From the NCBI RefSeq assembly GCF_900890425.1, contig NZ_CAAHFG010000001.1, forward strand, positions 2,480,001-2,544,000: a DNA stretch of 64,000 nucleotides, read 5' to 3'. The translations under genes were made by a program, and so were the position numbers. Numbering within the stretch: position 1 is the stretch's first letter; each line of letters opens with the position of its first letter. Under the pieces are notes generated by a model. It worked only from the letters and a program-made list of their open reading frames with translations. It was not told where the DNA came from and ran no database searches. The DNA is from Pontiella desulfatans (GTDB lineage: Bacteria; Verrucomicrobiota; Kiritimatiellia; Kiritimatiellales; Pontiellaceae). Positions 25,168 to 33,316 of the stretch are shown here, piece by piece.

Positions 25168-25203
25168 TTAAATCCAGATTGACGATCGTCAATCTGGATT
25201 TAA
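25168..25203. repeat. 36-bp perfect palindrome
   Basis: TTAAATCCAGATTGACGA followed by its exact reverse complement gives an 18-bp perfect inverted repeat with no spacer. It is 35 bp downstream of the 40-residue Cys/Lys-rich gene and upstream of nadA. It could act as a terminator-like hairpin or a dimeric-protein binding site. Confidence 0.85.
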
Positions 25204-25238
25204 CATCAAGCCTACGAAAGGAACGGGAGCCACGACAC

Positions 25239-25361
25239 CTATTCCTTAAGCTTCTTGGGCTTGCAGACCTTGTCTTTCTTCTTCACAACGGCGCCGCACT
25301 TCGAACACTCGAACTTGCCGTCCTTGTTCTTTTTATTCGGTTTGTCTTTCTTGCATCCCAT
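25239..25361 (-). CDS. Tiny Cys/Lys-rich zinc-ribbon-like protein
   Basis: A 40-codon reading frame starts at an ATG preceded by GGAGG at an ideal distance. The protein is MGCKKDKPNKKNKDGKFECS followed by KCGAVVKKKDKVCKPKKLKE. Cys19 and Cys22 (CSKCG) and the flanking Cys3 and Cys33 could bind zinc, and about 17 of the 40 residues are lysine. Small proteins of this type (often with a GCKK start) occur in Deltaproteobacteria and PVC genomes with no assigned function. The strong ribosome site and biased composition support that it is real. It lies 58 bp downstream of pfkA on the same strand and may share its transcript. Confidence 0.72.
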   Translation of the reverse strand: MGCKKDKPNKKNKDGKFECSKCGAVVKKKDKVCKPKKLKE

Positions 25362-25418
25362 GGGTTTGTCCTCCGGACCTTATGGATTGATGAACAGAAG
25401 CCCACCTCCACCAATTCC

Positions 25419-26525
25419 TCATTCCATCCGATTAAGCTCATCGCCCAGGCAGGTATCCACCAGGGCGGCGGCCTTTAGCCAAGGATGGTTGGGCGGAATC
25501 ACCTTGGTCAATCCAGCCACCTCGGCGAGCGGCACGGCCACGCAGTGCTCCCCCTTCAACCCCACCATCACATTATAGATTCCATCCTGCAACAGCTCGC
25601 CGGCCTTGGTCCCGAAGCGGGTGGAGAGCAAACGGTCCGTCGCCGTGGGCGTCCCGCCGCGCTGGACATGCCCCAACGAGGTGTAGCGGACCTCGATTCC
25701 CGCCGCCTGCTGGATTTCCCGCGCAATACGGTTGGCCACCGGTTCCGCGATCAAGCCCTCGATCTCTTCATCCGACGCCATGTTTTTCTTTTTCCGGCCG
25801 TCCTGGTCTTCTTGCTTGGAAATCGCCCCCTCGGCAACGGCGATGATGGAGAAGCGTTTGTTATGGTGGCGACGCTCCAGCAAATGCCCAACCACATGAT
25901 CCATGTCGTACGGGATTTCCGGGAGCAGGATCACATCCGCCCCGCCGGCAATCCCGGCGCCCAAGGCCAGCCAACCGGCCTTGTTCCCCATGATTTCGCA
26001 AACGATGGCGCGATGGTGGCTGCTCGCCGTGGTATGCAACCGGTCGATGGCCTCGGTGGCGATCGCCATCGACGAATCGAACCCGAAGGTGATGTCGGTG
26101 CCGGCCACATCGTTATCGATGGTTTTTGGCAACGTGATGACGTTCAACCCCGCCTCGTGCAGCCGCATCGCGTTTTTCTGGGTGCCGTTGCCTCCCAGGC
26201 AAATCAGGCAGTCGATGTGGTTCTTTTGGGCATTCGATACCGCCACCTCGGTCATATCGAGCACCTTGCCGCCCATCGGCATCCGGTGCGGCTTGTCGCG
26301 GCTCGACCCCAGGAAGGTGCCGCCATGGGTCAGGATGCCGCTGACATCGCCGTCCTCCAGCGCACGCATCCGGTTTTCCACCAGGCCGCGGAAGCCATCC
26401 TTGATGCCGATCACCTTGGTGCCCTGTCCCAGTGCGGCCTTCGCCACCCCGCGGATCGCCGCGTTCAGCCCCGGACAATCCCCGCCCGACGTTAAAATTC
26501 CGATGCATTTCGTTTTGCTTGGCAT
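25419..26525 (-). CDS. pfkA: 6-phosphofructokinase
   Basis: A 368-residue glycolytic enzyme phosphorylating fructose 6-phosphate. The start at 26525 (MPSKTK) has AGGAGA upstream. GILTSGGDCPGLNAAIRG (8-26), GGNGTQ (111-116), PKTIDND (133-139), TFGFDSS and GHVQRGG are PFK-A family motifs. The donor signature is mixed: Gly in GGNG, at the position numbered 104 in the E. coli enzyme, favours ATP, while Lys in PKTIDND (124) is otherwise seen in pyrophosphate enzymes. Group III actinobacterial-type PFKs with Gly/Lys use ATP, so ATP is more likely here, but pyrophosphate use cannot be excluded. Confidence 0.93.
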   Translation of the reverse strand: MPSKTKCIGILTSGGDCPGLNAAIRGVAKAALGQGTKVIGIKDGFRGLVENRMRALEDGDVSGILTHGGTFLGSSRDKPHRMPMGGKVLDMTEVAVSNAQKNHIDCLICLGGNGTQKNAMRLHEAGLNVITLPKTIDNDVAGTDITFGFDSSMAIATEAIDRLHTTASSHHRAIVCEIMGNKAGWLALGAGIAGGADVILLPEIPYDMDHVVGHLLERRHHNKRFSIIAVAEGAISKQEDQDGRKKKNMASDEEIEGLIAEPVANRIAREIQQAAGIEVRYTSLGHVQRGGTPTATDRLLSTRFGTKAGELLQDGIYNVMVGLKGEHCVAVPLAEVAGLTKVIPPNHPWLKAAALVDTCLGDELNRME

Positions 26526-26623
26526 AGTGAAAATTCTCCTATGCGTGGTTTGTAGCCCACCTTCGATGGCATCTCTAGTCCAATCATTGGAAAATGAAAT
26601 GTACTCCACTTTAAAGCGGGCGG

Positions 26624-27706
26624 TTACGGCAGTGCGAGGGCGCGATAGAAGCGTTGGGAGGATTCGCTTGTGTCGGGCTCAGTGAAGGTAAACGGTGCGA
26701 AGTTGGTTTGCACCGGAACCCATTCGGACTCCGTTAGATTGGTCGAGGATTGAACGACATACGGTTGTCCAGTGCTGCCGGTCAATGCACATTGGAATTC
26801 TCCGGCGGAATACACTGGGTGTCCCAGCACGGCTTGAAGCGGTGGCTCGACAGAGGGCAACGGAAGCGCAAAGTCGCGAACCACGGCCATATGCTGCATG
26901 TTGACAGCTCCCGAGTCACCGGCAGCCACGGGATAAACTTCGGACAAGGGGGTATGGATGCGGGAATCAAAAACGAGTCCGTTGGCGTAGGTGCGCGACG
27001 GCATTTCGACGGGCACCTGCGTGTGGGCCATGGACGGGCTGAAATAGATGCGGTCGTAGCGGCGCGAACGACTGGAGTTGGTTCCGGTGTCACCGTTCTT
27101 GTCGGCCGGCACCGGCGAATCCGACAGGAAGGATTCGAGCGTGGTGACCGCCGCTTCGGTCTCGGAATAGATGTTGAAGTCTCCGGCGAGCACAATCCAT
27201 GCGTGGCCCGGGAAGTTGGCCTGGATGAGGCTTTTGAGCTGGGAGGCCTCCAATCCGCGGCGCGCGGCGTCGGAACTGCTGGCCTTGAAATGGACGCTGA
27301 CCACATAGAGGTCGTTGGTGCCGGGAACATCGATCCGTGCCCAGGCAAAACCGCGGTTGGACATATTGCTGTCGTCCCACGAACCGCTTTCGAGGATTGG
27401 ATAGCGGCTGATGATGCCGTTGGGGATGTCGTAGCCGCTTTCGCTTTCACGGAAATAGTCGAACTCCTCGCCGAAGGCGTCATCGACCATGTCGCGGTAG
27501 GAACCCGCATAGTTGAATTCCTGCACCGCGACGATGTCGGGCCTGAGCCCCTTGAAGATGTTGAGCCCCGGCGACTCGTAGCGCTGGTAGTTTCCGCTCG
27601 TGGTATTCGCCGCCATCACGCGGACAACCACGTTGCTGTCCGCCCAGGCGGCCGGGAACAAACCTGCTGCCCAGAGGACAAACAGCGAGAGGGTCACTTT
27701 TTTCAT
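26624..27706 (-). CDS. Secreted endonuclease/exonuclease/phosphatase-family protein
   Basis: A 360-residue protein starting at 27706 after AAAGGAAA. Residues 1-22 are a signal peptide (MKKVTLSLFVLWAAGLFPAAWA). RVMAANTTSGNYQRYE near the N terminus, VAVQEFNY with the metal-binding Glu, VHFKASSS, VLAGDFNIYSE (the D-x-N motif), RRYDRIYFS and a C-terminal MQHMAVVRDFALP (in place of SDHxxV) are EEP-fold landmarks; the final His is shifted. A C-terminal domain of about 80 residues (YVVQSSTNLTESEWVPVQ) resembles those of other secreted PVC proteins. It probably hydrolyses extracellular nucleic acids or phosphodiesters; the substrate is not fixed by sequence. Confidence 0.83.
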   Translation of the reverse strand: MKKVTLSLFVLWAAGLFPAAWADSNVVVRVMAANTTSGNYQRYESPGLNIFKGLRPDIVAVQEFNYAGSYRDMVDDAFGEEFDYFRESESGYDIPNGIISRYPILESGSWDDSNMSNRGFAWARIDVPGTNDLYVVSVHFKASSSDAARRGLEASQLKSLIQANFPGHAWIVLAGDFNIYSETEAAVTTLESFLSDSPVPADKNGDTGTNSSRSRRYDRIYFSPSMAHTQVPVEMPSRTYANGLVFDSRIHTPLSEVYPVAAGDSGAVNMQHMAVVRDFALPLPSVEPPLQAVLGHPVYSAGEFQCALTGSTGQPYVVQSSTNLTESEWVPVQTNFAPFTFTEPDTSESSQRFYRALALP

Positions 27707-27723
27707 GATTTCCTTTAATACAC

Positions 27724-27752
27724 AAAGACGCCCCGCGAACGGGGCGTCTCTG
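27724..27752 (-). terminator. Hairpin terminator after the 1438-residue nucleotidase gene
   Basis: AGACGCCCCG (27726-27735) and CGGGGCGTCT (27740-27749) form a perfect 10-bp stem with a 4-base loop. On the minus strand TTTGTGTATT follows, 30 bp after the stop codon at 27778. Confidence 0.75.
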
Positions 27753-27777
27753 GTTTTTCTTACGGTTGGACTGCCGG

Positions 27778-30700
27778 TTACTCGGCGATCTGGATGCGGT
27801 AGAAGCCGGCCTCGCCGCGGTCTGTGGCGTCGTCGAGGACGATCGTGCCATCGATGGCGGCCGCGCTGCCCACCGGCGTCCAAACTTCCTGGTTCAGGTT
27901 GGTGGCAAACAGCACCTGGTATTCGACTCCGGACATACCTGCCCATCCCAGTTGGCGCTCGCCGGTGGCGGCATCGACCCCGATGCTGCCGCCCGTGGCG
28001 GCAAACATCGTGTCGGCCTGACTGGTGAGGTAGATGATGCGGGTGTCTTCCTCAATCGGCGTTTCGGCCATGGCATAGGCTGTTCCGTTGGTCGGGTAGA
28101 AGGCGGCCAGATACTCGGCCAAGGCATCCTGCTCACCGCCCGGGGCGGTAAAGGTTGCCGTTCCGGCAGCCAGACCGGCATCCGCCAGATCCACGCGATC
28201 AACGAAGAAGGCATCCGCCGCTTCATAATCATCGAACGGATAGTTGTCGCCGCCGAAGTTCACCAGGAAATCCAGCGTCACGATGCGGATCGGGCGCTGC
28301 GGGTCGCCAACCATCTGGCCGGCGGCCACGATCGCATTGGTTGCCGAGCCGGAAGCATCGGTCAGCGCGAGCGACTGCACACGGCTGTAGGCCGGGGCAC
28401 TCGGGTCGAAGGTGAAGGCAATGCCGGCAAACTGGCCGAACTGGCCCGGCGTGGCGCCGTCTGCGGTGGCTGCCACCGCGTGTTCAACCACATACCAGAG
28501 CTGCGTGGCCGTCAGGTTCATCAGCGTCAGGCCGTTGTTGAAGCGCAGCGAGTTTTCGATGTCGAGCTGCGAAATCTGCCCTTCGAGCTTGCCGGAGAGT
28601 GCGTTCGCCTGTGGCGGCAGCAGTTCACCGGTGTAGCCGTCGATCGCGCCGATCTCGGCGCGGATACCGCCGCCGTTCTTGATGGAAACGGCAACCGTCG
28701 GGTCGGCCAGTTGCGCCATCCAGAGGTTGGCGTCGGCGCTGAGATCGCCCAGGGTGGTTTCCTCCGTGCGCACAAACTCGCGGCGGCCTTCGATGAAGAC
28801 CGACGTGTGGCCGAAGACGTTGCTGTCCTTGGCGATCACGACACCCTCAACCCCATCGGTGATTTCTTTGACGCGATCCGCTTTGCCGTCAGCGTAGTAG
28901 GCGGCCGCGACGGAACCCCAGAGATTGCTCACGCCCTGGTCGTCGGTGGCGTAGGCGCCGTTGACCGTGCTGTCCAGATTGGTGGTGACGATCTGTCCAT
29001 CAACCGTGAAGTCCACCACCAGTCGACCGACATAGCTATACTCGCCATCCGTGCTGACGATCAGCGCAGGTTCACCATCTTTGGTGACAGCTGTTCGCGG
29101 ATACGTATCATCTGCAACATCACCGGCACGCAGATAGTCATCCCCGTCCGCCAGGAGCGTATCCGACCCACCGGCTACGGCAATGTCAACACCGCTCAGC
29201 AACGGCAGCAGTTCGGTTTCAAGCGCGAGCTGCTGCAGATGCGTGACCAGAACGATCTTGTTCACACCGGCAACCGTCAGGCGGTCGATCTGCGGCTGCA
29301 GGATTTCCGCGAGATCTGCCATATCGTTGGAACCGGCGCCCGGATCTTTTACCGCCACATCGCCCGGAGAAGAGATGGAGGCAAGAATCGGTGTGGTACC
29401 CCCGACGACCCCTACCCGCTCGCCACCGACATTGATGATGGTGAGCGGTGCGATTTTCGGCACGGCATTGGTCAGGGTGCTGGAGGTGGAAGCGAACGCA
29501 GCGCTTTCCAGCAGGCTGTCCGTAAACAGGCCGCCCAGACTAGCGTCGGCGCTGAAGTCCAGGTTGGCGCTGAGGTACGGAAACTGGGCGCCCGGCCAGC
29601 GGACGTCGTTGAGCGTGCCGCCGCGCAGATCCTGGCCGATGATCTCGGCCGCCGCGCTGGTGCCGGCATCGAACTCGTGGTTTCCGAAACAGGAGGCGTC
29701 GAAACCGATCAGGTTCATGATGGTGATGTCGGCGCGTCCACCGCCCTCACGCACGTTGTCCAGGCCGGCCACATCGAAGAAATTCGAGTAGGAAGACTGG
29801 AACACGGAGCGCATGGAGTAGTCGCCGGATGCGGAGAAGAACGGCCCCGGGATATAGTTGTCCCCAGCCGAAAGCAGGACGCTTCCAATGCCCCGTCCCG
29901 CGGCATCGTTCTCGAGCGCTTCCACCACGGCCGCAAAGTTGGGCGCGTTGTCGATCGCATCCACGCTGCCCTCGAGGTCGGAGGCATGCAGGAACTGCAG
30001 GCCCAGGCCGGTTGCATCGGTTTCGATTCCGTAGACGGTCAGCGTGTTGCTGTCTTCGTTGGCGACCAGCAGGAGCGGTTTGCCGCTCGGGCTGTTGGTT
30101 GCCGCAACAAACTCCATGCCTTCCGGCGCGGCGTCGGTGTAGAGCCGGGCAAACTGAACGAACTCAGGGCTGGCGGGGTTGGAAACGTTGTACACCATGA
30201 TGCCGCCAACACGTTCCAATCCGATGAAGGCATAGATGACGCCGTCGACCACGCCGACTTCCACCGCTTCGGGCTCGCAGCCCTTGTCGTCGGAACGCTT
30301 ATCGAACTCGCCCGGGTCGCCATCGTCGATGTTGAACAGCTGCGGGCGCTCGGTGGCGAGGTAGGTTTCGAAGGCGTCGGCGGAGTCGTAGACCATGGTG
30401 CCGTTTTCATCCAGGATGGAGAAGGAGCGGCCGCCGTAGGCATAGACCACGTCGAAGTCGCCGTCGCCGTCGGTGTCGGCATCAACCAAAGAAACCTTCA
30501 GGCGGCCGGCCCAGTCGCGGCTCTGCAGCATGGCCGCGTTCGGGAAGGCGTTGGTGTCGAGCGTCACATCCTCCAGGCGGGTTTCGTCCACATCCAGATA
30601 GTCGCGTGAGTCCCCTTCGTTGGCGATGACGTAGTAGGTTGCGCCGCCCACTTCGAAGGAAACCACGGTGTCGGGCATGTACATGCCGAAGAAGGGATAG

Positions 30701-32094
30701 TTGGTCATGTTGATGCCGGCGTCCTTGTCGCCGGCGTCGAGCGTATTTTCCGGCAGGCTCCAGTCCTTGAGGCCGAGCGGAGCAATGCCCGTGATGGCCG
30801 GTACGGTGAGGTCGACCACCGCCATGGCGTTGGCTTCCTGCAAGGTCACAAAGGCCTGCGTGCTGTCCGGGGAGACCGCAACGAACTCCGGCTCGAAGTC
30901 CTGCGAAGGCAGGCAGCCCGGGAAGATGCGGACACCGGCGGCACGCAGTTCGTTGGTTAGGCTGTCGAACGCCTCGAAGCCAAGGTTGGTGACGGTTGCG
31001 GAAGCGACTCCCGCAGAAAGATCGATCACGCTGATCGAACCTGCGCCGTAGTCGGCATGGTCGCCGGTTTCGGCTTCGTTGGCGGTCAGTGCCATCAGCC
31101 CGTTTGGCGAGAAGACCACGTTGTCCGGCAGAATGCCGACCACGACGCGGTTGGTTTCTGCGCCGGTTGCGGCGTCGAGGAAGACCACTGCGCCCGGGGC
31201 GCTGGAACCGCTCTCCACGGCAACAGCCACCAGACCGTCATGAACAGCAACGCTGTTGATCAGCTCGTTGGTCAGCAGGGAGCCGATATGCAGCGGGGCG
31301 GTCGGATCGGAAAGGTCGATGATTGCAAGCCCGTCCGCCGGCGTGGTGACAAACGCAGTAGCCGTGTTCTCGTCGAAGGCGACGATTTCCGCGCCTTCAG
31401 CCAGCTCGATCGTGCCAGCCGGCACGAGGGCAATGCTGCTTGCGGTGGCGGCCTCGAAGAGGTGTGCTCCCGGATCAGTTGCGGCCGCAATGCCTGCTGC
31501 CCCAACTCCGTCGAGGATGTTCGCGCCGCCGAAGGTCCACTCGCTGAGCGTAAACGTGCTGTTCGGTGCCGTGATAGCGGAATTGCGGTACGCGTAACTG
31601 TCCATGTATTCCCATGGTTCGCCGCTTCCATCTGTTCCGAGAACCCCGAAGACATCGACAATGTCGTCCTGAACCACAGCAGCATTACCTCCAGGGTAGC
31701 CGTTGGTGTTGAACAGGATGATGACATCATCTCCGTTAAAGAAGGAGCTCTGATCATAGTTGTCGGGCTCGAACCCGTAAACATCCAGGAACGTATTGGT
31801 ACCCGGCACATCGCCGCTCTCATAGGAAAGAACATAGGAGTCGCCGGCGGCCAGATCAACATCAGGCAACGTGTAGGACGCATAGCTGGAACTCGTGGCA
31901 CCATTGTTAAAATTGGCGATTCCGAAACTGGAAAGATTGACCGGGGTTTCCCCCACATTCGTTAACTCGACAAATTTCGGCAAACCGCCGCTTTCCGTCG
32001 CATCGACAATTTCTGAAATGATAAGCGATTGACCGCAAACGGCTCCAGTCATCGCAACTCCTGCCAGCAGCAGGCCCAACATTTTAGTCTTCAT
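27778..32094 (-). CDS. Secreted choice-of-anchor I / 5'-nucleotidase fusion
   Basis: A 1438-residue protein with AAGGAG before the ATG at 32094 and a signal peptide (to about residue 21). Residues 22-170 form a lamin-tail-like domain (SLIISEIVDATESGG..KFVELTN). About 180-690 is a beta-propeller of the choice-of-anchor I type (DPTAPLHIGSLL, GDSRDY, DKGCEPEAVEVG). From about 700 a 5'-nucleotidase/metallophosphatase domain follows: FLHASDLEG (in place of HTNDxHG), LSAGDNYIPGP, GNHEFD near 800, and the nucleotide-binding half with NGGGIRAEIG near 1138 and NSLRFNNGLTLMNLT. It should remove phosphate from nucleotides or sugar phosphates outside the cytoplasm. Neighbouring secreted phosphoesterases support that role. 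Confidence 0.88.
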   Translation of the reverse strand: MKTKMLGLLLAGVAMTGAVCGQSLIISEIVDATESGGLPKFVELTNVGETPVNLSSFGIANFNNGATSSSYASYTLPDVDLAAGDSYVLSYESGDVPGTNTFLDVYGFEPDNYDQSSFFNGDDVIILFNTNGYPGGNAAVVQDDIVDVFGVLGTDGSGEPWEYMDSYAYRNSAITAPNSTFTLSEWTFGGANILDGVGAAGIAAATDPGAHLFEAATASSIALVPAGTIELAEGAEIVAFDENTATAFVTTPADGLAIIDLSDPTAPLHIGSLLTNELINSVAVHDGLVAVAVESGSSAPGAVVFLDAATGAETNRVVVGILPDNVVFSPNGLMALTANEAETGDHADYGAGSISVIDLSAGVASATVTNLGFEAFDSLTNELRAAGVRIFPGCLPSQDFEPEFVAVSPDSTQAFVTLQEANAMAVVDLTVPAITGIAPLGLKDWSLPENTLDAGDKDAGINMTNYPFFGMYMPDTVVSFEVGGATYYVIANEGDSRDYLDVDETRLEDVTLDTNAFPNAAMLQSRDWAGRLKVSLVDADTDGDGDFDVVYAYGGRSFSILDENGTMVYDSADAFETYLATERPQLFNIDDGDPGEFDKRSDDKGCEPEAVEVGVVDGVIYAFIGLERVGGIMVYNVSNPASPEFVQFARLYTDAAPEGMEFVAATNSPSGKPLLLVANEDSNTLTVYGIETDATGLGLQFLHASDLEGSVDAIDNAPNFAAVVEALENDAAGRGIGSVLLSAGDNYIPGPFFSASGDYSMRSVFQSSYSNFFDVAGLDNVREGGGRADITIMNLIGFDASCFGNHEFDAGTSAAAEIIGQDLRGGTLNDVRWPGAQFPYLSANLDFSADASLGGLFTDSLLESAAFASTSSTLTNAVPKIAPLTIINVGGERVGVVGGTTPILASISSPGDVAVKDPGAGSNDMADLAEILQPQIDRLTVAGVNKIVLVTHLQQLALETELLPLLSGVDIAVAGGSDTLLADGDDYLRAGDVADDTYPRTAVTKDGEPALIVSTDGEYSYVGRLVVDFTVDGQIVTTNLDSTVNGAYATDDQGVSNLWGSVAAAYYADGKADRVKEITDGVEGVVIAKDSNVFGHTSVFIEGRREFVRTEETTLGDLSADANLWMAQLADPTVAVSIKNGGGIRAEIGAIDGYTGELLPPQANALSGKLEGQISQLDIENSLRFNNGLTLMNLTATQLWYVVEHAVAATADGATPGQFGQFAGIAFTFDPSAPAYSRVQSLALTDASGSATNAIVAAGQMVGDPQRPIRIVTLDFLVNFGGDNYPFDDYEAADAFFVDRVDLADAGLAAGTATFTAPGGEQDALAEYLAAFYPTNGTAYAMAETPIEEDTRIIYLTSQADTMFAATGGSIGVDAATGERQLGWAGMSGVEYQVLFATNLNQEVWTPVGSAAAIDGTIVLDDATDRGEAGFYRIQIAE

Positions 32095-32189
32095 CTTGTC
32101 ATCTCCTTGAATTTTGCGTCCGGACCACCCGGATTCATGAAATACATGTTCTGGTTGAAATGGAGGGTGGGTGCCGTCCGAGCCGTGAT

Positions 32190-32210
32190 GGCTCCGACGG
32201 AGCGTCGCCC
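32190..32210. repeat. Second copy of the 21-bp repeat at 7012-7032
   Basis: This sequence is the exact reverse complement of 7012-7032 (21 of 21 positions). It lies in the gap between the nucleotidase fusion gene and the PEP-CTERM gene. Confidence 0.7.
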
Positions 32211-32221
32211 CCCGGCCTGGT

Positions 32222-32878
32222 CTATCCCATCGAGAACAGGCGGCGCACAAACAGCAGCCCGCCGCCGAACAACGCGATGAAGGAAAGCGTCATCGGTTCG
32301 GGAATAGCGTAGGTGCCGAAGGGAACCGTGGCACCATGCCCTGCGGCATCCAGCCCGTCTACCCCACCCAAGCTGATGTCCCAATTGGATTCGGCGAATG
32401 TGCCATCAGGGCCGGTGCCGTCATCGCGATAAGCGAAGCCATCGGTGTATTCCCAGCTCTGCCCGCTACCGTCCACACCAGCCGCACCATAGTAATCGAC
32501 CAGCACATCGGATGAGGTGGCAATGCCGACACGGTCGTCGCCGTTGTGGGCAATTGAAGCAACAATAAGTACGTTTGCGAAATCGCCGGAGGAACCGAAG
32601 CAGCTCGCGAATTCATCATCGTTGTCGGTATCCACCAAATAGACGAATTCATCGGTATAGGTTCCGCTCAGGGTAGAACTGAAGCTCCACGAAGTTCCAG
32701 CGTTCTGCTGGTAAGCAAACTTGTAGTTGGCAAGGTCTTCCGTGCCGTCCACATACAGTTCCACGACTTTTGGGGTGCCTCCGGAGAGGTCGCCATCCAG
32801 CACGCCCGTCAAAATGATTCCTGCATTGGCGCCTACCGCAAACCCCAACACCAATATGATTCCCCACACCTTCTTCAT
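32222..32878 (-). CDS. PEP-CTERM secreted protein with lamin-tail-like domain
   Basis: A 218-residue protein starting at 32878 after AGGAGA. Signal peptide 1-19 (MKKVWGIILVLGFAVGANA). The body (IILTGVLDGDLSGGTPKVVELYVDG ... DDRVGIATSSDVLVDYYG ... GSGQSWEYTDGFAYRDDG) is close in pattern to the N-terminal lamin-tail-like domain of the downstream nucleotidase. The C terminus IPEPMTLSFIALFGGGLLFV followed by RR is a PEP-CTERM sorting tag: PEP, one helix, basic end. In other bacteria such tags are processed by exosortase during export, often with exopolysaccharide. No exosortase gene is in the window. Confidence 0.87.
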   Translation of the reverse strand: MKKVWGIILVLGFAVGANAGIILTGVLDGDLSGGTPKVVELYVDGTEDLANYKFAYQQNAGTSWSFSSTLSGTYTDEFVYLVDTDNDDEFASCFGSSGDFANVLIVASIAHNGDDRVGIATSSDVLVDYYGAAGVDGSGQSWEYTDGFAYRDDGTGPDGTFAESNWDISLGGVDGLDAAGHGATVPFGTYAIPEPMTLSFIALFGGGLLFVRRLFSMG

Positions 32879-33061
32879 TTTATTTCTCCTGTACTGCTTT
32901 GGTTTTCCTGCCTGATTTCCAGATTGCTTCATCAGCTTCCGCCGATGCCGTCTGCATCAACCCCGCCACTTTCGACCATCCGTGTTAGTGGAGTGCGTAG
33001 GCCGCGCTTGGGATTGCCTTGTTTCGGATTAGCGTTCCCTGAGGAATTCGCTTGCCCATCG

Positions 33062-33298
33062 TTAGCCGCTCCGCCCCTCCCGTTTTTGGCCGACCCGGGG
33101 GAGCGTGTAGGTGAAGCCCCAACCCCAGTCCGGTACCTCCTTGTCTGTTTCGCATCCGGCTTCCTTCATTCTTTGCAGCCACAGGCGCGCCTGGGCCTTG
33201 GCGTGGAACTCCTTCACAATGGTCCAATCCGATGGATTTCCATGTCCGATCCGCTCGCGTCTTGGATGATCGGTCAATCCGGCGTATGTTCTTTTCAT
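33062..33298 (-). CDS. Hypothetical 78-residue protein
   Basis: A short frame between the PEP-CTERM gene and the large nucleotidase, same strand, starting 19 bp after the nucleotidase stop. The sequence begins MKRTYAGLTDHPRRERIGHG and contains a helical EFHAKAQARLWLQRMKEAG stretch, then DWGWGFTYTL. It has no signal peptide and no recognised domain. The Shine-Dalgarno is weak (TTGAG). It could be a small DNA- or RNA-binding protein or not expressed at all. Confidence 0.45.
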   Translation of the reverse strand: MKRTYAGLTDHPRRERIGHGNPSDWTIVKEFHAKAQARLWLQRMKEAGCETDKEVPDWGWGFTYTLPRVGQKREGRSG

Positions 33299-33316
33299 TG
33301 CTCAAGAATCAATCGT

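Noticed and set aside
27766-30609. 947-codon plus-strand frame over the 5'-nucleotidase fusion
   Set aside because: Despite its length it contains no domain, signal or ribosome site, while the minus strand encodes nucleotidase motifs all along this region.
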